Numbered from the stretch's first letter, positions 24,016-33,643 are shown. The stretch is 64,000 bases of DNA from CAVVAY01 sp963746465 (GCA_963746465.1 CAVVAY010000004.1:62001-126000), one strand, 5' to 3'. Numbers and translations: made by a program. The notes: a model not told the origin generated them from the letters alone.

Positions 24016-24786
24016 GTGACGGCGGTCATCGCTGCCGAGGGGCTCGGCATCTCTTTCATGCGCAACCGGCGTCGCGACAAGCGACTGCGCGACCTGCTCG
24101 CCGGCTCCAAGGCGCCGGACAAGGTGCCGGGCAAGAAGAAGCGCAAGGGCGAGTTCTGGGCGCTGCGCGACGTCTCGTTCGCGGTGAACGAGGGCGAAGC
24201 CGTCGGTCTGGTCGGCGGGAACGGGCAGGGCAAGAGCACGCTGCTCAAGCTCATCGCCGGTGTCCTGCTGCCCGACGAGGGGCGCATCGCGGTGCGCGGC
24301 GGGGTCGCCCCGCTGATCGAGGTGACCGGCGGCTTCGTCGGTGACCTGACTGCGCGCGACAACATCTGGCTGACGGCCGGGCTGCACGGCCTGAGCAAGC
24401 GCGAGATCGCGCAGCGGTTCGACGAGATCGTCGACTTCGCCGAGGTGGGCGACTTCCTGGACACGCCGTTCCGGCACTTCTCCTCGGGGATGAAGGTGCG
24501 GCTCGGGTTCTCGGTCATCACGACTCTCGACGAGCCCATCGTGCTCGTGGACGAGGTGCTGGCGGTCGGCGACCGGGCGTTCCGGGAGAAGTGCTACCAA
24601 CGGATGAACGACATGCTCTCCGGCGGCCGCACGCTGTTCCTCGTCTCGCACAACGAGAGCGACCTGCGCCGGTTCTGCACCCGCGGGCTGTACCTGCGCG
24701 GCGGCTCTCTGGTCACCGACGGGGCGCTGGAGGACGCGTTGGCGGCCTACAGCGCCGACACGGACGAGCGGCGGAAGGCGCAGTGA
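24016..24786 (+). CDS. ABC polysaccharide/teichoic acid export ATPase (Wzt/TagH-like)
   Basis: This 256-residue ATPase is the partner of the preceding permease. It has a basic N-terminal extension (RNRRRDKRLRDLL, then KKKRKGEFWAL), typical of Wzt/TagH, Walker A as GGNGQGKST, a signature motif in the family form HFSSGMKVRL, and Walker B as IVLVDEVLAVGD, followed by the switch His in LVSHN. It lacks the C-terminal carbohydrate-binding domain found in some Wzt proteins, so export would not depend on a terminal-sugar recognition step of that kind. Its stop overlaps the next gene in GTGA. Confidence 0.96.
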   Translation: MTAVIAAEGLGISFMRNRRRDKRLRDLLAGSKAPDKVPGKKKRKGEFWALRDVSFAVNEGEAVGLVGGNGQGKSTLLKLIAGVLLPDEGRIAVRGGVAPLIEVTGGFVGDLTARDNIWLTAGLHGLSKREIAQRFDEIVDFAEVGDFLDTPFRHFSSGMKVRLGFSVITTLDEPIVLVDEVLAVGDRAFREKCYQRMNDMLSGGRTLFLVSHNESDLRRFCTRGLYLRGGSLVTDGALEDALAAYSADTDERRKAQ

Positions 24787-26573
24787 CGGCGCCGGTCGTC
24801 GTGGATCCGGCCCCGCCGGACCTGGCGACCGGGCTCGAGGCGCTGGCGGCCGCCGCGCGGTCCGGTGGCGGCGAGCTGCTGCTCGTCGCCGCGGACCTCA
24901 CGGTGCACCCGGAGGCGCTCGCCGACCTGGCCGAGGACCCGCGCCCGGCCACGGCCGTGCTCGTCAGCCGGGACCCGAGGGCAGCGCCCGGTCTCCGGGT
25001 ACGGGCCGGCAGCGTCGTGGCGGCGGGCACTCCGGCGCACCGGGTGACCGATGCCGACACCGCCTTCGTGGGGGCGGTGCGACTGTCCGGCGACGACCGG
25101 GCCGCGGCTGCCGGGCTCGCTGACGACCTCGCCGGGCTCGCCCGTCGCCATGGTTGGGCCGGCGACCCGCTGGACTACCTGGTCCTCGGCCTGGTCCGCA
25201 CCGGCGTGCGGGTCGGGACGGTGCCGCTCGACCCCTGGCCGTGGCGGCGCGGGACGGCCGGCGTCGAAGCACCGACCCAGGCCGACCTGGACGCGCTGGA
25301 CGAGCGCGCGGTGCACACAATCCGGTTCACCCGGGCCACCAAGTCCGACGACGGTTTCGTGGCCACCTTCCTCAGCCGTCCGTTGTCGCGCCTGCTGACT
25401 CCGTGGGCCCTGAGCCTCGGCCTGAGCCCCAACCAGGTCACGGCCGCCTCGGTCGTGATCGGTCTTGCCGCCGCCGCCCTGTTCGCGGTCGGCGGGCCGG
25501 CAGCTCTCGTCGCCGGCGCGCTGCTGCTCCAGCTGTCCCTCGTTGTCGACTGCGTCGACGGCGACGTCGCCCGGTACACCCGGCGGTTCAGCCCGCTCGG
25601 CGCCTGGCTGGACGCCTCGACCGACCGGCTCAAGGAGTTCGCCTGCTACGCCGGGCTCGCCTGGGGCGCCGGTTCCGGACGCACCGGGTGGCTGCTGGCC
25701 GCGGCGATGATCGCGCTGCAGACGAGCCGGCACAGCATCGACTACACCTTCACCGCCGTGAAGGACCTCCGCGAGGCCGAGGTCGTCCGCGCGTCGCTGG
25801 ACGACGGCGACGATCCGGGTCGGCGCGGGGTCGGCGACGAGCGGGCGGCCCGCGCGATCGAGCTGAGCCGGAGGAGCAGCGCCGGCCGGCCGGCGGTGAC
25901 CTGGCTGAAGAAGGTGCTGCACCTCGGCATCGCAGAGCGCTGGCTGGTCATCTCGGTGCTGGCGGCGGCGGGCCGGCCGGTCCTCGCCCTCGGCACGCTC
26001 CTGGTGCTCGGTGCCGGCTCCCTGCTCTACACCTCGGCCGGCCGGACGCTGCGGGCCAGGTCCTGGCCGCCGGAGCCGGTGACCGACCGGGAACGCGAGA
26101 TCGTCCGCGCCCAGGTGGACGGCGGTCCGCTGCTGCCGGAACGCATCGCGGCGGGGATCGCGGGCCTCCCCGGTGGGCGGCAGCGGTTTCTCTGGGTGCG
26201 CCCCGCACTGGTCCGGGCCGGGGAGTACGCCGGCCTGCTCGCGCTCACCGCGATGCTGCCCGGTGCGGCGCCGGGCGCCGCCACCTGTGCGCTGCTGCTC
26301 GTGGTCGCCTCGCACCACTACGACGACCTCTACCGGGTGCTGAACCGGCTGGCCCCGCCCGCAGCGACGGCCCGGGTGCTCGGTCTGGGCTGGCCCGGCC
26401 GGCTGCTCGTGGTGGCCGTGCTGTCGGTGCTCGGCGGCGCCGTGGGCACGGGGGGGCTGTGGGTCCTCGCTGCCGGGCTCGGCATGCTCTACCTGGGAAC
26501 CGAGCCGGCGCGGGTGCTCCGCGAGGTGCGGTCCCGCGCCGACGTGCCGACCGGAGGAGCAGAAGGTGGCTGA
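24783..26573 (+). CDS. CDP-alcohol phosphotransferase with N-terminal nucleotidyltransferase-like and C-terminal membrane domains
   Basis: This 596-residue protein has an N-terminal soluble part (about 1-175) that resembles a degraded nucleotidyltransferase fold but has no LAAGxGxRL loop. A membrane domain follows with the intact CDP-alcohol phosphotransferase motif: D256 xx D259 G260 xx A263 R264 ... G273 xxx D277 xxx D281. The C-terminal 250 residues hold more helices and a DUF5941-like region. The architecture recalls bifunctional inositol-phosphate cytidylyltransferase/DIPP synthases, but here the cytidylyltransferase step may be supplied by the separate protein at 21343. The GTG start overlaps the ATPase stop (GTGA). 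Likely role: transfer of a phospho-alcohol to a membrane acceptor. Confidence 0.87.
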   Translation: MTAPVVVDPAPPDLATGLEALAAAARSGGGELLLVAADLTVHPEALADLAEDPRPATAVLVSRDPRAAPGLRVRAGSVVAAGTPAHRVTDADTAFVGAVRLSGDDRAAAAGLADDLAGLARRHGWAGDPLDYLVLGLVRTGVRVGTVPLDPWPWRRGTAGVEAPTQADLDALDERAVHTIRFTRATKSDDGFVATFLSRPLSRLLTPWALSLGLSPNQVTAASVVIGLAAAALFAVGGPAALVAGALLLQLSLVVDCVDGDVARYTRRFSPLGAWLDASTDRLKEFACYAGLAWGAGSGRTGWLLAAAMIALQTSRHSIDYTFTAVKDLREAEVVRASLDDGDDPGRRGVGDERAARAIELSRRSSAGRPAVTWLKKVLHLGIAERWLVISVLAAAGRPVLALGTLLVLGAGSLLYTSAGRTLRARSWPPEPVTDREREIVRAQVDGGPLLPERIAAGIAGLPGGRQRFLWVRPALVRAGEYAGLLALTAMLPGAAPGAATCALLLVVASHHYDDLYRVLNRLAPPAATARVLGLGWPGRLLVVAVLSVLGGAVGTGGLWVLAAGLGMLYLGTEPARVLREVRSRADVPTGGAEGG

Positions 26574-27348
26574 CCGCCCGACCATCGCCGAGCTGCGGGC
26601 CGTCACGCAGCCGGAATCGGTGATGGGACGACGCACCTCGGAGCACTGGACCGGTGACCTCTACATGAGGCGGCTGTCGCCGTACCTCACCCGGGTCCTG
26701 CTCGGCACCGCCATCACCGCCAACGGCGTCACCGTGCTGATGATCGTCACCGGCGTCGCAGCCGGAGCGGGCCTGCTGATCCCGGGTCTCGTCGGCGCCG
26801 TGCTCGCCGCGTTGCTCGCCCAGCTCCAGATGCTCTGGGACTGCTGTGACGGTGAGGTGGCCCGCTGGCGGCAGACGTTCTCACCGAGCGGCTTCTTCCT
26901 GGACAAGCTGGGCCACACCCTGGCCGAGACCGCGATCCCGCTGGCGCTGGGCATCCGCGCCGACGGCGGCGTGGACTCGATGGGTGGGTGGACCACCCTG
27001 GGCGCGCTGCTCGCCGTGCTCGTTCTGGTGAACAAGTCGCTCAACGACGCGGTGCACATCGCCCGGGCGGTTAGCGGGCTCCCGAAGCTGGAGGATCGGG
27101 CCGAGGAGGCCGCGCCTCGGGTGTCGAGCGTCCGGCGGCTACGGTCGCTGGCCCGGTTCGTGCCGTTCCACCGGGCGTTCCACTCCATCGAGCTCACCCT
27201 GCTCGCGCTGGTCGCGGGCGTCATCGACGCGGCGACCGGTGGCGGGCTCGAGGCCACCCGGCTGCTGGTGGCGATCCTCGTGCCGGCCGCCGCCCTGACC
27301 GTTCTCGGGCACCTGGCGGCGATCCTCACGTCCAGCAGGCTGCGATGA
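26566..27348 (+). CDS. CDP-alcohol phosphotransferase family protein with altered last motif residue
   Basis: This 260-residue membrane protein carries the CDP-alcohol phosphotransferase motif as D92 CC D95 G96 EV A99 R100 ... G109 FFL D113 KLG H117. The fourth Asp of the canonical motif, proposed as the catalytic base, is His here (codon 26914-26916). Six hydrophobic segments are seen. GGAGGAG lies before the GTG start, which overlaps the previous gene by 8 bases; its own stop overlaps the next gene in ATGA. With the paralogue just upstream it may form two successive steps or a hetero-complex. The substitution may mark a subfamily with a different acceptor rather than a dead enzyme. Confidence 0.87.
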   Translation: MADRPTIAELRAVTQPESVMGRRTSEHWTGDLYMRRLSPYLTRVLLGTAITANGVTVLMIVTGVAAGAGLLIPGLVGAVLAALLAQLQMLWDCCDGEVARWRQTFSPSGFFLDKLGHTLAETAIPLALGIRADGGVDSMGGWTTLGALLAVLVLVNKSLNDAVHIARAVSGLPKLEDRAEEAAPRVSSVRRLRSLARFVPFHRAFHSIELTLLALVAGVIDAATGGGLEATRLLVAILVPAAALTVLGHLAAILTSSRLR

Positions 27349-28211
27349 CCCCGCCCACCGTCGGCGCGGTGGTGCTCAGCATGGGCACCCGCCCCGACGA
27401 GCTCCCGCGCGCCCTCGCGTCGCTGCTGGCCCAGCGGGGCGTCGACCTCGACGTCGTCGTGGTGGGCAACGGCTGGGACCCCGTCGACCTGCCGGTCGGC
27501 GTGCGCACCGTGCACCTTCCCGAGAACGTGGGAATCCCGGAGGGTCGCAACGTCGGCGCCGCCGAGGCGCGGGGGGAGTACCTCTTCTTCTACGACGACG
27601 ACGCGTACCTGCCCAGCACCGACGTGGTCGCTCGGCTGGTCGACGTGCTGGTGGCAGACGACCGGGTCGGTGCCGTCCAGCCAAGACCGGTCGACCCGAC
27701 CGGCAAGCCGGCACCGAAGCGGTGGGTACCGCGCCCGGGTGGGCGCGGCGCCCTGCAGCCCGGAGCCGTGGGCTGGTTCTGGGAGGGCACCTTCGTCGTA
27801 CGCCGGCAGGTGTTCGAGCAGGCGGGAGGCTGGCCCGGTCACTTCTTCTACGGGCACGAGGGCATCGAGCTCGCCTGGCGCATCTGGGACGCGGGCTATG
27901 TCACCTGGTACGCCCCGCAGGTCGTGATGAACCATCCGGCGACCTCTCCTACCCGGCATGAGACCTACTACCGGCTCAACGCCCGGAACCGGCTGTGGGT
28001 GGCCCGGCGGAACCTGCCCTGGCCGCTGGCCGTCGTCTACGTGGCGGTCTGGACCGCGCTGACCATCGTCAGGTTCCGTTCGCCGCGGCTGCTGAAGCTG
28101 TGGTTCGCCGGGTTCCGCGAAGGGCTGGGGCCGGGAGCCGGGGAGCGTCGACCGATGCGTTGGCGGACCGTCTGGCGCCTGACCCGGGCCGGCAGGCCAC
28201 CCGTCATCTGA
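27345..28211 (+). CDS. Family 2 glycosyltransferase (rhamnosyl/galactofuranosyl-type)
   Basis: This 288-residue GT-A enzyme begins with VGAVVLSMGTRPDELPRAL, has ENVGIPEGRNVGAAEARGEY (the NxGxxxGRN nucleotide-binding stretch), the metal motif FFYDDDAYLP and an acceptor region FFYGHEGIELAWRIWDAGY. A hydrophobic segment near the end (PLAVVYVAVWTALTIVRF) suggests membrane association. The ATG overlaps the preceding CDP-alcohol transferase stop, making it the last of the five tightly coupled genes starting at 23179. It probably adds a sugar to the linkage unit or the polymer repeat. Confidence 0.93.
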   Translation: MTPPTVGAVVLSMGTRPDELPRALASLLAQRGVDLDVVVVGNGWDPVDLPVGVRTVHLPENVGIPEGRNVGAAEARGEYLFFYDDDAYLPSTDVVARLVDVLVADDRVGAVQPRPVDPTGKPAPKRWVPRPGGRGALQPGAVGWFWEGTFVVRRQVFEQAGGWPGHFFYGHEGIELAWRIWDAGYVTWYAPQVVMNHPATSPTRHETYYRLNARNRLWVARRNLPWPLAVVYVAVWTALTIVRFRSPRLLKLWFAGFREGLGPGAGERRPMRWRTVWRLTRAGRPPVI

Positions 28212-28280
28212 AAACATCGGGCGCCATAGACTCGGCGGCTGCTGCCGGCCGACGACGTATGAGAACGAGAGGGAGTCCGA

Positions 28281-31127
28281 GTGTCCCGACGGACCGCCTC
28301 CGGCCCGCCCGCCGAGCCTGACGTGTCGGTCGTGGTCATCGGGTACAACGACCGCAAGAACCTGCCGAAGGCGATCAGGTCGGTGCTCGACCAGAGCCTG
28401 CGCAACCTCGAGGTGCTGGTCGTCGACGACTGCTCGACGGACGACTCGGTCGCTGCGGCGGAGCAGATCGCCCGGCAGGACCCTCGGGTCACGGTGATCC
28501 GCCTGCCGGAGAACAGTGGCGGCTGCAGCCGGCCTCGCAACGTCGGCATCGAGCGCGCACGGGCGCCGTACGTGATGTTCCTCGACAGCGACGACGTCTA
28601 CGAGCGGCACGCCTGCAAGAACCTGCTGCTCGCGGCCGAGCGCACCGGAGCCGACGTCGTGGCCGGGAAGGTGGTGCGGGTCCACCTCGCCAAGAACCGG
28701 GAGTCGCCCTGGGCCAAGAAGCTGTTCACCGGCCGCGCGGTCTACCGCGGTGTCCGGGAGAACCCGCTGCTGTTCTTCGACCCGCTGTCGACCAACAAGA
28801 TCTACCGCCGGGACTTCCTGGACCGCAACGACATCCGGTTCCCGGAGGGAGTCCACTACGAGGACTCCCTCTTCTCGACGAAGGTCTACTGCCTGGCCGA
28901 GACCATCGCCGTGATCCCGAACCTCGTCTACTACTGGCGGGTGGTGGCCGACGCGGAGGAGGCCGAGGCCTCGATCACCCAGCGGCGCTTCGAGTTCGAG
29001 AACTTCCGGGACCGGGTCGCTGTGCACCGGATGATGGACGACTTCCTGCGCGAGCACGACTCGGCCGACCTCAAGGTGCACAAGGACTTCAAGTTCATCC
29101 GGCACGACCTCAAGCTCTACCTCACCGACCTGCCGGAGCGCGACGACGAGTACCAGCGCAAGTTCATGGAGCTGGCCGCCGACTACCTCGCCACGGTCAG
29201 CGACGAGACCCTGGCGATGGTCCTCCCGGTCGAGCGGGTGTGTGTGCACCTGATCCGCAAGCTCGACGTGGCGGGGACGCTCAGCACGGTCGACTACCTC
29301 CGGTTCGGCTTCAAGCTCTCGACCGACCTGGTCGAGCAAGACGGCCGGGTGTACTGGTCCGGGACGTACCTCGACACCCCGGAGGACCGGGCCGCGATGG
29401 ACGTCACCGAGATGGGCTTCCACCGGCTGCCGTTCGAGCGACTCGCCCTGCACAACCTGATCACCGCCGTCAGCCTGCAGGGGTCGGTGCTGCAGATCGA
29501 GGGGCGGGTCGTGATCCCGCTGAGACGGATCCAGCCGGACGACGAGCTGGAGCTCTGCCTCGACGTGAGGTCACGGGGTGCCGGCGGCACCAGGAGGTCC
29601 CGGCCGGTGCGCGACTGGTCGATCGAGGCGGACCGGCTCCGCTACCGCGCCGACCTCGACCTCTCCGCCGCCCTCGGCGAGCTCGACCTGGACAACCCGG
29701 TCTGGGACCTCCGGATGGAGATCCGGCGCGGCGTCGAGGTGAACGTCTCGCCGATCGCCATCGACCCGACGAAGGTGACCGGCCAGCGCATCCCGGTCCG
29801 GGCCAGGATGGGCGGCGCAGCCATCGGGTACGTGGTGCCGTTCGTCACCACCCGGCTCAACCTGGCGTTCGAACAGGCGCCCGACACCCGGCTGTCCGCG
29901 TTGGGGGCCAGGGCCGACCTCCTGCGCAAGCGGGCCGGCCACTCGCTGCGGTGGCGATCGAGCAAGACCGTCGGCAACAACGCCGCGCTGAAGGCTCTGG
30001 CATACAAGGTGTTCCGCCGGCTCCCGGTCAAGCGTGGACTTGCCGTGTTCGAGTCGCACATGGGCAAGCAGTACTCCGACAGCCCCCGATACATCTACGA
30101 GGCCGCGGTGGCCGCTGGCCTCGAGCGGCTCGGGCTCCACCCGGTGTGGTCCTACGCGCGTCGCACCGACGGGTTCCCCACCGACGTCCGGCTGGTGCGC
30201 CGGGACAGCTGGCGCTACCACCTGGACCTCGCGAGGGCCGAGTTCTGGGTGGACAACCAGGGCTTCCCGCGTGGGTTCGCGCGACGCCGCGAGACGACGT
30301 ACGTGCAGACCTGGCACGGAACGCCGTTGAAGCGGATGGGTTTCGACTCGCCGGCGCTGGAGCGGGCCGGGCTGGCCGTACGGCGCCAGCAGCGGGCGAT
30401 GGTCAAGCGGTGGAGCGCGCTGCTGGTGCCCAGCGAGTACTTCGTCGAGACGTTCGTGAAGTCCTACGGGTACCAGGGTCGGTTGGTCCGCAAGGGACTG
30501 CCGCGCAACGACCTGCTGGTCCGTGGCGCCGACGAGGCGTGGCTGCGGGCCAAGAAGCATGAGCTCGGCCTGCCCACCGACCGCCGGCTGGTGCTCTACT
30601 GCCCGACGTTCCGCGACCGGGCCCGCCGGCTCCGCACGTCGTACGTGCTGCCGCTGGAGCTCGAGCCGATGCGCCGCGAGCTGGGGGAAGACTTCCACCT
30701 GCTGCTGCGCCCGCACTACCTCGACAACTACAAGCTCTCACCGCGGTTCGCGCCTTTCGCCACCGACGTCTCGCGGCACCACGACGTCACCGAGCTCATG
30801 CTGCTCGCCGACGTGCTGGTCACCGACTACTCCTCGGTGATGTTCGACTTCGCGAACACCGGCAAGCCGATGGTGTTCTACACCTACGACTACGAGGACT
30901 ACGTCCGCGACGAGCGCGGGACGTACTTCGACCTGCCGGACGTCGCGCCGGGCCCGATGGTGGCGACCCAGGACGAGCTGGTCCAGGCGCTGCGCACGGT
31001 CGACGACGACGTGGACCGCTACCAGGAGCGGTACGCCGCGTTCCGCGAGCGCTTCTGCACCTTCGAGACCGGCCACGCCGCTGGGGCCGTGGTCGAGGAG
31101 TTCTTCGCCCGGGGACCGTCGTCGTGA
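28281..31127 (+). CDS. Fused glycosyltransferase 2 / TagF-like polyol-phosphate polymerase (first of three)
   Basis: This 948-residue protein joins a GT-A domain (about 1-280: VSVVVIGYNDRKNLPKAI, ENSGGCSRPRNVGIERA, MFLDSDDVYER) to a middle region of beta-rich sequence (about 390-520) and a C-terminal CDP-glycerol glycerophosphotransferase domain (about 590-940). The last shows FESHMGKQYSDSPRYIYEA, TYVQTWHGTPLKRMGFD with the catalytic His, LRPHYLDNY and DVLVTDYSSVMFDF. TagF-like domains extend polyol-phosphate chains from CDP-polyols at the inner membrane face. The GTG at 28281 follows GGGAG by five bases. Its stop overlaps the next gene in GTGA. Confidence 0.94.
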   Translation: MSRRTASGPPAEPDVSVVVIGYNDRKNLPKAIRSVLDQSLRNLEVLVVDDCSTDDSVAAAEQIARQDPRVTVIRLPENSGGCSRPRNVGIERARAPYVMFLDSDDVYERHACKNLLLAAERTGADVVAGKVVRVHLAKNRESPWAKKLFTGRAVYRGVRENPLLFFDPLSTNKIYRRDFLDRNDIRFPEGVHYEDSLFSTKVYCLAETIAVIPNLVYYWRVVADAEEAEASITQRRFEFENFRDRVAVHRMMDDFLREHDSADLKVHKDFKFIRHDLKLYLTDLPERDDEYQRKFMELAADYLATVSDETLAMVLPVERVCVHLIRKLDVAGTLSTVDYLRFGFKLSTDLVEQDGRVYWSGTYLDTPEDRAAMDVTEMGFHRLPFERLALHNLITAVSLQGSVLQIEGRVVIPLRRIQPDDELELCLDVRSRGAGGTRRSRPVRDWSIEADRLRYRADLDLSAALGELDLDNPVWDLRMEIRRGVEVNVSPIAIDPTKVTGQRIPVRARMGGAAIGYVVPFVTTRLNLAFEQAPDTRLSALGARADLLRKRAGHSLRWRSSKTVGNNAALKALAYKVFRRLPVKRGLAVFESHMGKQYSDSPRYIYEAAVAAGLERLGLHPVWSYARRTDGFPTDVRLVRRDSWRYHLDLARAEFWVDNQGFPRGFARRRETTYVQTWHGTPLKRMGFDSPALERAGLAVRRQQRAMVKRWSALLVPSEYFVETFVKSYGYQGRLVRKGLPRNDLLVRGADEAWLRAKKHELGLPTDRRLVLYCPTFRDRARRLRTSYVLPLELEPMRRELGEDFHLLLRPHYLDNYKLSPRFAPFATDVSRHHDVTELMLLADVLVTDYSSVMFDFANTGKPMVFYTYDYEDYVRDERGTYFDLPDVAPGPMVATQDELVQALRTVDDDVDRYQERYAAFRERFCTFETGHAAGAVVEEFFARGPSS

Positions 31128-32275
31128 CCGGCTCCGAGCAGGCCCGGGACGTGTTCCTGGTCGCCAACAACCTCGAGGAGCTGGGCGGGGTCCAGCGAGT
31201 GACCCACAACCTCGCCCTGATGCTTCACGACCGGGGGCACCGGGTGACCGTCATCGGGATCCAGCACCACCCCGAGCCCCACGACTACGGCGAGCGGCCC
31301 TATCGCTGGCTGGTGCTCAACGAGCAGGCGGAACCGCCCGAGCCGAAGGAGGACGGCCTCCTGGCCCGGTTCGACCCGCGGGTCGCCGCCGCCCGGAAGG
31401 CGCACCTCAGGGCGCGGAAGTCGGCCGTCGACCGGCTCTCGGCGCTGTTCGCGGAGGCCGACGAGGGCGTCGTCGTCTGCATGCAGATCTGGTCGATGAA
31501 CTGGGTGGCACCGGCGGCGACCGACCATCTGCACGTGATCGGGATGAGTCACGAGTCGTTCGACGCCACTCTCGGGTCGACCCGGTGGGAGCGGGTGAAG
31601 AGGTTCTACCGCGACGTCGACCTGCTGCTGCTGCTCACCGAGCACGACGCCGCGCGCTTCGAGCTCGAAGGCTTCAACAACGTCGGGGTCATGCACAACT
31701 CGCTGTCCTTCTACCCGAAGGTCGCCAGTGACGTCACCGCGCACGTCGTCGTCGCGGCCGGCCGGCTCGCGCCGGAGAAGGGCTACGACCGGCTGATCAG
31801 CGCCTTCGCCGTCGTCGCCGGCGAGCACCCCGACTGGGTCCTGAAGATCTTCGGTCGCGGCCCGTTGCTGCCCCGCCTGCGCAAGCAGGTCGACGCGCTC
31901 GGGCTGACCGACCGGGTGCTGCTGCCCGGGCTGGCCGACGACATCGAGGCCGAGCTGGTGCAGGCCTCGGTGTTCGCGCTGTCGTCCATCCACGAGGGCC
32001 TGCCGATGGCCCTGGCCGAGGGGATGGCCTGCGGCCTGGCCTGCGTGGCGTTCGACTGCGCCCCCGGCGTACGCGAGATCGTCACCGACGGCGTCGACGG
32101 CCTCGTCGTGCCGCCCCGGAACGTCGAGGCGCTGGCCGCCGGCCTGTCCCGGCTGATGGGCGACGACAAGCTCCGCCGCGCCTACGGCCAGGCTGCGCGC
32201 GAGAGCGTCCGCCGGTTCGCCCCCGACGCGGTGGTCGCGCAGTGGGAGGCCGTCTTCGCCCTCGTGGACCGTTGA
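31124..32275 (+). CDS. Family 4 glycosyltransferase (GT-B fold)
   Basis: This 383-residue enzyme has a GT-B layout: NNLEELGGVQRVTHNLALML at the start (sugar-acceptor loop), AAGRLAPEKGYDRLISAF at the beginning of the second domain, and SIHEGLPMALAEGMACGLAC with the ExxxxxxE nucleotide-sugar motif. GT4 enzymes retain donor configuration and use NDP-sugars. The GTG start overlaps the stop of the polymerase gene (GTGA), so it is made with that enzyme and probably glycosylates the polymer or its linkage unit. Confidence 0.95.
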   Translation: MTGSEQARDVFLVANNLEELGGVQRVTHNLALMLHDRGHRVTVIGIQHHPEPHDYGERPYRWLVLNEQAEPPEPKEDGLLARFDPRVAAARKAHLRARKSAVDRLSALFAEADEGVVVCMQIWSMNWVAPAATDHLHVIGMSHESFDATLGSTRWERVKRFYRDVDLLLLLTEHDAARFELEGFNNVGVMHNSLSFYPKVASDVTAHVVVAAGRLAPEKGYDRLISAFAVVAGEHPDWVLKIFGRGPLLPRLRKQVDALGLTDRVLLPGLADDIEAELVQASVFALSSIHEGLPMALAEGMACGLACVAFDCAPGVREIVTDGVDGLVVPPRNVEALAAGLSRLMGDDKLRRAYGQAARESVRRFAPDAVVAQWEAVFALVDR

Positions 32276-32384
32276 CCGTCGGCAGACCTGCTCTTTGCCC
32301 GGTTCGGGCTAGCTTGCCCTCGTCCGTTCCGCCATCAAGAGCGTGGACCGAGGCGCCGATAACTCTGGAGTGACCCGCGTAGCC

Positions 32385-33643
32385 ATGACCCGACCCAGCC
32401 TGTGGGCCCTCGCGCTTGCGCTGCCCTTCCTGCTCCTGGTGCCGCCGCCGACCGCGAATGCCGGCACCTACGAGAAGGTGAAGGTCGTCCGCGTCCTGGA
32501 CGGCGATACGATCGACGTCGACCGCAACCACGACGGCCGGATCGACGCCCGCATCCGGCTGATCGGGATCGACGCCCCCGAGCACGGGCTGTGCGGCTTC
32601 GCCGCCTCGACCAACGCGCTGAAGAGCCTGGTCCGGCACAAGACCGTCGAGCTCCGCTCCGACAGGGGCCGCACCGGCATCATGAACCGCCCCGAGCGGC
32701 GCGTGATCGTGCCGGTCGCCGGCGGCCAGAAGGTCGACGCCTCCACCTGGATGCTCGAGCGCGGCTGGGGAGTCTGGATGCCGCGCGACGGTGAGATCAC
32801 CCAGAGCCTGCAGCAGCACCAGGCGGCCGACCGTGCGGCGGCTGCCGGTCTGGGCTGGTTCAACAGCTCCCGGTGCGGCATCGGGCCGTTCTCGGAGGAG
32901 TCCCTGACCATGCAGGTCGAGTACGTCTCCGACGCCGCGGACTGGATGGGCGCGACGGCGCTGCGCAACCAGGAGTTCATCCGGATCCGGAACGACGGCC
33001 CGTCCCCGGTGAGCATCGACGGCTGGACGCTGCGGGTCGGCAACGACCGCAGCCGCCGGGTGCCGTCCGGCGGAGCCATCCCGCCCGGCCAGGCGGTCGA
33101 CATCCATGTCGGCTTCGGCACCAACTCCGCGACCGACCGCTTCCTCGGCAGCAGCGTGCCGATGCTGGTCAACGCCTCGGTCGACGGCGGCAAGCACCTG
33201 GGCAGCGGCAGCTACCTGATCGACCCGAACAACGACATCCGTGCGCACATGACCTGGCCGTGCACCTACTCGTGCGGGGACCCCACGGGTGGCGCGATCG
33301 TGTTCTCGCACGTGGAGGTCGACCCGCCCGGCAACGAGGGATACGCCCTCAACACCGAGTACGTCGAGATCAGCAACCGGGGCAACGTGCCGGTGCAGAC
33401 GGGCAGCCTGGTGCTCGAGGAGTTCCCCTACATCTACGAGCTCCCCCTGACCACTGGCTGCAGCCCGGCGAGACGATGCGGGTGTCCAGCGGCTCCGGCG
33501 ACGACGACCGGCTGAGCCGGCACCTCAAGGCCAAGGTCCCGCCGATGCACAACGACACCGGCCGCGTGCTGCTGCGCACCTACGACGCGATCGTCGTCGA
33601 CTGCGTCGCATGGGGCAGCGCGAAGTGCCCGCCCGGCTCCTGA
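32385..33643 (+). pseudogene. Secreted thermonuclease-like protein with two lamin-tail domains, frameshifted near the 3' end
   Basis: The protein has a signal peptide (LALALPFLLLVPPPTANAG), a staphylococcal-nuclease-like domain (VVRVLDGDTIDV, RIRLIGIDAPEHG, MLERGWGVW) and a lamin-tail domain (EFIRIRNDGPSPVSIDGWTL). A second lamin-tail domain begins at EYVEISNRGNVPVQ but the frame breaks in the C-run at 33443-33447; restoring one C joins it to the downstream frame (HWLQPGETMRVSSGSGDDD ... DCVAWGSAKCPPGS) ending at 33643. As written, the frame stops at 33515. A single homopolymer base is a common sequencing error, so the gene may be whole in the organism. The intact protein (about 418 residues) would be a secreted nuclease. 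It does not look functionally tied to the polymer genes. Confidence 0.88.
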
